Shown here piece by piece: positions 7,474-14,527 of a stretch of 14,527 bases of DNA. Positions within the stretch are counted from its first letter, which is position 1. Each line of letters begins with the position of its first letter. Under the pieces are notes generated by a model. It had not been told where the DNA came from, did not search any database, and worked only from the letters and a program-made list of their open reading frames with translations. The DNA is from DATBWZ01 sp036514535. GTDB lineage: Bacteria > JAMCPX01 > DATBWZ01. Where the stretch lies: the NCBI GenBank assembly GCA_036514535.1, contig DATBWZ010000047.1, positions 1 through 14,527 on the forward strand, given 5' to 3'. The translations under genes were made by a program, and so were the position numbers.

Positions 7474-9369
7474 ATGAATGGGAAAAAAATACTAATTGTG
7501 GATGACGATCCTAATACCCATTCCCAAATGTTGCCCAAATTGGAGAAAATGGGGTATAAGGTTATTAGTGCACGGGATGGCGAAGAGGGATTAACCCTGC
7601 TGAAAGATTCCCCGGATATTGTTATTACCGACCTTCTTCTTCCAAAAATAAGCGGTCTTGAACTTCTGCGCAGGTTGAGAGTCAAGAGCGCAGATTCCCA
7701 TGTTTTGGTTTTCAGCGCAGTGCACAGAGATGCGGCATTTTTTGAAGACCTCAAGAACAGATATTCCATTTCCGGCTATTTCATAAAACCTATTCTTGCA
7801 GATAAAGTTGTTCAGGCAGTAAACGATCTCCTGAAGGTCTCTGCTGTCGAGCATATTCAAGAAGAAAAGGATTCAACAGGTACGAAAAAGATTAGCGGGA
7901 AGATTGAGCCGTTTGTTTTCCCGCTGTTGCTCCACAGGTTGTTTAAAAATCGTGCAACAGGCAGTCTAAGGCTTAAATCCGGAAACATGATTAAAGAATT
8001 TTATATAAAGAAAGGCTTACCTGTTTTTTCAAAAAGCAACTTGATAAAGGAGACGCTTGGCAGGGTTTTGCTTGATGCTGGATTGATTACGAGAAACGAT
8101 TATGAACTTTCAATGCAGCAAATGCTTGCAAGGAAAAAGAGGCATGGAGAGATTCTTCTGGATATGGGGGTTCTGTCGGTAAATCTTAAGGAGGTTTTAA
8201 GTCTCCAATTAAAGCATAAGCTTATCAATTCTTTTGACTGGAAAGATGGGGCTTATACATTTCTGCCGCAGGAAGGGATAAACTTCGAAATTGAAAGCGA
8301 AATCCAGCCGGGAGAAGTGATTTGGGAAGGGATTAAAAACAAAATTGATGATGAACTATCAAGCAGATATCTTTCTGGTATGGCTGATTCCGTGGTGGAA
8401 GAAGGAAAAGCGTATTATACCCTTAAGGAAATAATGCTTAATAAAGATGAAGAAAAATTTTTCTTGGAAATTAAATGGGGAAGAACAATTAGTGATCTTG
8501 TAGATGCAGCAAAGATTTCCAAGAGTATTGCTAAAAAACTCATGATAACACTCTTAATTCTTGAAATGGTAAAAACTAAGCAAATGGCAATCAGCAAACA
8601 CAGGGAAGAAAACAGTATTGGTCTTTCGGCCGAAGAGGAAAAACTCAGAAAGCATTTAAGCGACTACCTTAGTGAAATAAAAGGGAAAAATTACTTCCAG
8701 GTTCTTGGAGTTCAGGATAGTGCATCGGGCAGCGATGTGAAGAAGGCGTATTTTTTGCTCGCCAAGGAGTATCATCCTGATAGGTACTACAACAAGCACA
8801 AAGAGATAAAAGATATAGTAGAGGATATTTTCACTGTTTTCACGCATGCCTTTAACACTATTGGTTCCGAAGACAGCAGAAAGGAATATTTGGAGTCATT
8901 GAAGAAACCGAAGGATGAAAAGATACTTGATAATGCTCAGAATATTGTTAATGCTGAGATCCAGTTCCAAAAGGGCATGGTTTACTACAAAAGCAAAGAT
9001 TATGTAACTGCTGAAGAGTGCCTGCGATGGGCGGTTAAGTTGAATCCGCAGGAATGTGAATATAGCGGTTGGCTGGGATGGGTGCTTTACAAAAAGGCGC
9101 CAGAAGATAAACAGATTCAGAAAAAAGCATGGGATGCAATAAAGCATGCTCTGGAAATGTGTCCAAAGTGGGATCAGGGATACATGTTTCTCGGCTATCT
9201 TTCCCGTATAATAGGGAATCAGAAGGATGTTGAAGATAATTTTCAGAAAGCCCTCAAATATAATCCATCCAATGTTGAGGCTCTTAGGGAGATAAGGTTG
9301 ATTAATATGAGAAAAGACAAGGATTCCGAAGGACTTTTAGGAAAGTTATTCAAAAAAAGAAAGGAGTGA
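7474..9369 (+). CDS. Receiver - PATAN (DUF4388) - J-domain - TPR multidomain protein (631 aa)
   Basis: The exact function is not known. Residues 3-118 are a response-regulator receiver domain: acidic pocket D10/D11, phospho-acceptor D53 in TDLLLPKISG, switch residue S81 and lysine K105 in FIKP are all present, so it should be phosphorylatable. Residues about 142-270 look like a PATAN/DUF4388 domain (RATGSLRLKSG, EFYIKKGLPVFS) continuing into a helical region with ETLGRVLLDAGLIT and HGEILLDMGVL. Residues 405-478 form a DnaJ-type J-domain with an intact HPD at 434-436, expected to stimulate the ATPase of a DnaK partner. Residues about 497-615 contain TPR-like helical pairs, followed by a basic tail. 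There is no DNA-binding domain or membrane segment, so it should act in the cytoplasm through protein contacts. No histidine kinase lies nearby, making it an orphan regulator. It starts 5 nt after glnE with a weak ribosome binding site. Confidence 0.85.
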   Translation: MNGKKILIVDDDPNTHSQMLPKLEKMGYKVISARDGEEGLTLLKDSPDIVITDLLLPKISGLELLRRLRVKSADSHVLVFSAVHRDAAFFEDLKNRYSISGYFIKPILADKVVQAVNDLLKVSAVEHIQEEKDSTGTKKISGKIEPFVFPLLLHRLFKNRATGSLRLKSGNMIKEFYIKKGLPVFSKSNLIKETLGRVLLDAGLITRNDYELSMQQMLARKKRHGEILLDMGVLSVNLKEVLSLQLKHKLINSFDWKDGAYTFLPQEGINFEIESEIQPGEVIWEGIKNKIDDELSSRYLSGMADSVVEEGKAYYTLKEIMLNKDEEKFFLEIKWGRTISDLVDAAKISKSIAKKLMITLLILEMVKTKQMAISKHREENSIGLSAEEEKLRKHLSDYLSEIKGKNYFQVLGVQDSASGSDVKKAYFLLAKEYHPDRYYNKHKEIKDIVEDIFTVFTHAFNTIGSEDSRKEYLESLKKPKDEKILDNAQNIVNAEIQFQKGMVYYKSKDYVTAEECLRWAVKLNPQECEYSGWLGWVLYKKAPEDKQIQKKAWDAIKHALEMCPKWDQGYMFLGYLSRIIGNQKDVEDNFQKALKYNPSNVEALREIRLINMRKDKDSEGLLGKLFKKRKE

Positions 9370-9378
9370 AATAAAGGA
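9361..9378 (+). promoter_or_regulatory. Ribosome binding region of ilvE
   Basis: Two candidates overlap the end of the regulator gene: AAGGAG at 9361-9366 (14 nt before the ATG, rather far) and AAAGGA at 9373-9378 (2 nt before it, rather close). Neither has ideal spacing. The ATG at 9381 is nevertheless supported by the conserved N-terminus of the protein. Confidence 0.45.
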
Positions 9379-9380
9379 TT

Positions 9381-10304
9381 ATGATTACCAAAGGGAAAAT
9401 CTGGTTTGACGGTAAGATTGTGGGATGGGAGGATGCTACTGTCCATGTGCTTACACATACACTGCACTACGGACTTGGCGTGTTTGAAGGTATCAGATTT
9501 TATAAATGCGATGACGAAAGAACGTCGGTTTTCAGGTTGGACGAGCATATTGAAAGATTATATAATTCCGCAAAGATTGTTTGCATGGAGATACCCTTTA
9601 AAAGGGATGAATTGACCAAAGGCATTATGCAAACAATAGTTGCGAACAGGCTTAAAGAGGGATATATACGGCCTATTGCATTCATTGGCGACGGAGCAAT
9701 GGGATTATATGTTAAGGATAACCCGGTGAGGGTTGCAGTTGCAGCATGGGAATGGGGACCATATTTAGGCGATAAAGGGATAAGCGAAGGGATCCGTGCC
9801 AAGGTTTCTTCATTTATGAGACATCATGTAAATGCTGCAATGACGAAGGCAAAGGTATGCGGGTTTTATGTTAATTCAATCCTTGCCAAAAGGGAGGTTG
9901 TTGCCGCAGGATACGATGAAGCTATCATGCTGGACAGCGAGGGATATGTTGCAGAAGCAAGCGGTGAGAATATATTCATGGTTTCAAAAAAAGTTTTAAA
10001 GACAACGCCCCTAACCTCTGTGCTTGCAGGAATTACAAGAGATTCAGTCATGCAGATTGCAAAAAATAACAATATTGAAGTGCAGGAATCAAGGTTTACC
10101 AGGGATGAACTTTATACTGCCGATGAGGCTTTTCTTACAGGAACAGCAGCAGAGATTACGCCTATTGCGAGTGTGGATGACAGAAAGATCGGGGAGGGAA
10201 AGCCAGGGCCAATTACAAAAAAGCTTCAGAAATCATTTTTTGATATCATTCGCGGCAGGGATAAAAAATATTTTCACTGGCTGAGTTACGTAAAGGGTGA
10301 ATAA
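9381..10304 (+). CDS. ilvE: Branched-chain amino acid aminotransferase (class IV, PLP)
   Basis: IlvE transfers the amino group between glutamate and the 2-oxo acids of valine, leucine and isoleucine, the last biosynthetic step for these amino acids. It is a cytoplasmic fold-type IV PLP enzyme. The 307-residue length is normal. Visible motifs are HTLHYGLGVFEGIR (about 27-40), the PLP lysine K158 in NAAMTKAKVCGFYVNS, E192 in GYVAEASGENIF (the glutamate that pairs with the pyridine nitrogen), TSVLAGITRDS for the phosphate cup, and the late FLTGTAAEITPI. The pattern fits IlvE better than D-alanine aminotransferase or aminodeoxychorismate lyase, which share the fold. It starts 11 nt after the regulator gene and overlaps the next gene by 8 nt. 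In some bacteria such enzymes also transaminate 4-methylthio-2-oxobutyrate to methionine, which would fit the nearby mtnA; that link is inference. Confidence 0.94.
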   Translation: MITKGKIWFDGKIVGWEDATVHVLTHTLHYGLGVFEGIRFYKCDDERTSVFRLDEHIERLYNSAKIVCMEIPFKRDELTKGIMQTIVANRLKEGYIRPIAFIGDGAMGLYVKDNPVRVAVAAWEWGPYLGDKGISEGIRAKVSSFMRHHVNAAMTKAKVCGFYVNSILAKREVVAAGYDEAIMLDSEGYVAEASGENIFMVSKKVLKTTPLTSVLAGITRDSVMQIAKNNNIEVQESRFTRDELYTADEAFLTGTAAEITPIASVDDRKIGEGKPGPITKKLQKSFFDIIRGRDKKYFHWLSYVKGE

Positions 10305-12327
10305 GCAATCTTTTATAACATATTTTTTAATCGCAATATTTATTTTCACTTCATTTGTTCTTTCTCTCCAGAAGGTTTATGAACCAGACTGTTTTTGGCA
10401 GCTTAAGACCGGCGAACTTATTCTAAAAACGCATTCTATTCCCAGCACAGACCCTTTTGCTCTGGTTACTGAAGGAGTGAAATGGGTCAACACTGAATGG
10501 CTTTTTCAGGTTTTCTTTTATTTGCTTCATCAAATAGGCGGATTTAATCTTATTGAGATAGTTTCCTCTCTCTTTTTTGTTTCCGGGTTTTTTTTGCTGC
10601 TTTCGCTGATGTTAAGGAAAAACATTAACCCTTACCTTGCCTTGGCGCTTGCGTTTACCGGAGTTTTTATATCATATGCGCGTGTCCAGCCACGGCCACA
10701 GGTTATTTCATATTTTTTAATGCCGTTGATGCTTTTTATAATTAACGAGTACAGGTTATACAGCAGAAAGTATATATACTTTCTGCCCATTCTTTTTTTA
10801 ATATGGGTTAATTTTCACGCCGGCGCGGTGATCGGACTTGGTATATTTGCATCATTTGTGGTTATGGAGGCAATAAAGATTTACATCTCCAGGATGTTGC
10901 CATCTGACTATTCCTATTTAATACCAGAGGATATACAGAAGAAAGAAAAGTTGACAATTATGGTAATTATAATTCTGTTATGCTTTATAGCTGTCAGTTT
11001 TTTGAGTCCTAATACAATCCATATTTATGATTTTCTGTTCAGGCACCAGGATGTGGTGGCAAAAATAGATATACATGAGTTCCAGCGCCTGGATGTTAAG
11101 AAATATCCGGTTGGTTACTATTTAGTTATAATGACATTGTTAATATCATTTTTGGGATTCCGGAGAAATTTTCAGGAACTGCCGGCTGTACTGCTGATGT
11201 GTGTTATGGTTTTCAGAATGCACAGGTTTTTGCCGGAATATGCAATGATTGCTTTTCCTGCGGCCGGATTAACTATACAATCTTATATTACACATTTAGT
11301 TAAAACCATTGAAAGAAAAAAAATAGGCAGACCATCTTTGTACATGACTGTAAATGTAATTTCATTTCTTGCCGTTGTTTATTATTTTATCTATGCTCCG
11401 GCTTATGCATATTCAAGGGATTATTATGATTATTTTGGATTTGGCAGGGGCTGGAAGTATTTCCCAGAAAATGCAATGGAATTTATTGAGAAAAACAATC
11501 TCAGTCCGAACATGTATAATTCAGCGAATTTTGGAGGAGCGCTCATATATAATTTTTATCCAAGACAAAAAGTTTTTCAGGATACAAGGCTTATCTCTTA
11601 TGAACAGTTTATCCGGTTTACTAATCGCGGGGTGAGCAAACCTACGTTTCAGATGCTGCTTGATTATTATGATGTGAATTATTTAATCCTTGACAGGGAT
11701 CTCAATAATCTGACAAAAACTCCAGATTCGTTTCAAAGAGATAAATGGGCGCTTGTGTATTTTGATGATACAGCAGAGATTCTTGTCAGAAAAATACCGG
11801 AAAATGAGCGGATCTACAAGGGTAAGGAATATTTATTTATAAATCCTGAAACAATAGAAACAGTTGCGAATCAGATAGCAGAGGATAATATTCTGGCTAT
11901 TTCCGTAATAGTGGAACTGCGGCGTGCGCTGAAAGATGCCCCTGATTCATTTATTATACATTACGCACTGGGAACAATGCTGGCTGTTAACATTTCAGAT
12001 CCGGTATCTCAGCATGAAGCAGAGCTGGAGCTCAGGGAATCGTTGAGGATCATGTCGGACTATCCCATGGCTAATAAGAATCTTGCAGAGCTTCTTTTTT
12101 CCCAGGGCAGATATGGAGAGGCTGTTAAATATTACGAAAAGTTTGTAACAACGGAACTTTTAATGAAAAGCAATCTTATCCCGGATCGTTTAAATGAACT
12201 GGGTACGCTCTATGTTAGGACCGGGATGTTTTCTAAAGCGAGAAAAGCCTTTAAGAAGGCATTGAAGTTTGAACCCGATTTCCCCGCCGCAAAAGAGAAT
12301 CTTAACAACTTAAAAAATAAAAGATAA
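10297..12327 (+). CDS. Polytopic membrane protein with GT-C-like N-terminal region and C-terminal TPRs (676 aa)
   Basis: I do not recognise a named gene. The first 370 residues contain about nine or ten hydrophobic segments (for example 7-24, 86-106, 112-128, 136-150, 158-190, 217-236, 271-287, 348-370). After the first segment comes a loop with DCFWQLKTGELIL, HSIPSTDPFA and WVNTEWLFQVFFYLL, the arrangement seen in GT-C-fold glycosyltransferase-like membrane proteins where an acidic residue sits in the first external loop. A soluble part follows (about 380-510) with NSANFGGALIYNFYPRQKVF and QDTR, then TPR-like repeats (about 535-670). The GTG start at 10297 overlaps ilvE by 8 nt; an in-frame stop lies at 10291 and the first membrane segment follows at once, so no other start is plausible. 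A role in envelope polysaccharide or protein glycosylation is inference; the catalytic status is unknown. No terminator follows it. Confidence 0.75.
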   Translation: MNKQSFITYFLIAIFIFTSFVLSLQKVYEPDCFWQLKTGELILKTHSIPSTDPFALVTEGVKWVNTEWLFQVFFYLLHQIGGFNLIEIVSSLFFVSGFFLLLSLMLRKNINPYLALALAFTGVFISYARVQPRPQVISYFLMPLMLFIINEYRLYSRKYIYFLPILFLIWVNFHAGAVIGLGIFASFVVMEAIKIYISRMLPSDYSYLIPEDIQKKEKLTIMVIIILLCFIAVSFLSPNTIHIYDFLFRHQDVVAKIDIHEFQRLDVKKYPVGYYLVIMTLLISFLGFRRNFQELPAVLLMCVMVFRMHRFLPEYAMIAFPAAGLTIQSYITHLVKTIERKKIGRPSLYMTVNVISFLAVVYYFIYAPAYAYSRDYYDYFGFGRGWKYFPENAMEFIEKNNLSPNMYNSANFGGALIYNFYPRQKVFQDTRLISYEQFIRFTNRGVSKPTFQMLLDYYDVNYLILDRDLNNLTKTPDSFQRDKWALVYFDDTAEILVRKIPENERIYKGKEYLFINPETIETVANQIAEDNILAISVIVELRRALKDAPDSFIIHYALGTMLAVNISDPVSQHEAELELRESLRIMSDYPMANKNLAELLFSQGRYGEAVKYYEKFVTTELLMKSNLIPDRLNELGTLYVRTGMFSKARKAFKKALKFEPDFPAAKENLNNLKNKR

Positions 12328-12346
12328 TTTTTCTACCAGAAAACAC

Positions 12347-12375
12347 TTGACAAAATTTTGAAATCTAATTAAAAT
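12347..12375 (+). promoter_or_regulatory. Strong sigma-70 promoter for 23S rRNA
   Basis: A perfect -35 TTGACA at 12347-12352 is followed by exactly 17 nt and a -10 of TAAAAT at 12370-12375. Transcription would start near 12382, about 73 nt before the mature 23S end. The stretch just upstream (about 12310-12346) is very A/T-rich with A and T tracts, as in UP elements of rRNA promoters. It is the best promoter match I found in the window and sits where a separate 23S transcript would need one. Confidence 0.78.
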
Positions 12376-12395
12376 CATAAGTTGGTTTTAAAGCA

Positions 12396-12408
12396 TGTTC
12401 TTTGAAAA
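12396..12408 (+). promoter_or_regulatory. boxA-like antitermination element in the 23S leader
   Basis: TGTTCTTTGAAAA resembles the rRNA boxA consensus TGCTCTTTAACAA, which recruits the Nus factor antitermination complex. It lies about 15 nt after the predicted transcription start and 46 nt before the 23S 5' end. Similar elements occur in 16S leaders and in 16S-23S spacers, so it supports the rRNA context but does not by itself prove an independent promoter. I see no clear boxB hairpin. Confidence 0.55.
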
Positions 12409-12454
12409 TTAAATATGTATGAAACAAGGGATTTTTTCCTGCCTTTAAGTTTTC

Positions 12455-14527
<2,073 letters not shown>

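Noticed and set aside
12328..12454. tRNA gene or 16S remnant in the gap before 23S
   Set aside because: No GGTTCGAATCC-like T-arm, no acceptor stem pairing and no anti-Shine-Dalgarno end of 16S (CCTCCTTT) is present.

Overview
The window is a compact, single-strand stretch of a bacterial chromosome: seven protein genes on the + strand, nearly end to end, followed by the first two thirds of a 23S rRNA gene, also on the + strand. By eye the coding DNA is moderately AT-rich. An AsmA-type envelope protein points to a Gram-negative, two-membrane cell. The PATAN (DUF4388)/receiver/J-domain/TPR protein and the GT-C-like membrane protein with C-terminal TPRs recall Deltaproteobacteria, Nitrospirota and related uncultured phyla. 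That placement is an impression from family style, not a phylogenetic result.

Region 1 (1-12327) is a probable operon: gatB (3' half only), an AsmA-family gene, mtnA, glnE, a receiver-PATAN-J-TPR regulator, ilvE, and a polytopic membrane protein with TPRs. Junctions are ATGA overlaps (gatB/asmA and asmA/mtnA), zero spacing (mtnA/glnE), 5 and 11 nt gaps, and an 8-nt overlap (ilvE/membrane protein). No terminator is visible between any of them; one weak internal promoter candidate lies before the regulator gene. Several genes concern glutamine, glutamate or methionine. GatB uses glutamine as amide donor, GlnE sets glutamine synthetase activity, IlvE uses glutamate as amino donor, and MtnA acts in methionine salvage, whose last step can be done by a branched-chain aminotransferase.

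Region 2 (12328-12454) is a 127-nt gap with a near-consensus sigma-70 promoter (TTGACA, 17 nt, TAAAAT) and a boxA-like antitermination element. Region 3 (12455-14527, running off the end) is 23S rRNA. No 16S rRNA or tRNA gene precedes it, so this 23S copy appears to be unlinked from 16S and to have its own promoter. That is the most noteworthy observation here. The second is the domain combination in the regulator. I did not find a clearly novel defence, mobile or biosynthetic system; most of the window is housekeeping.
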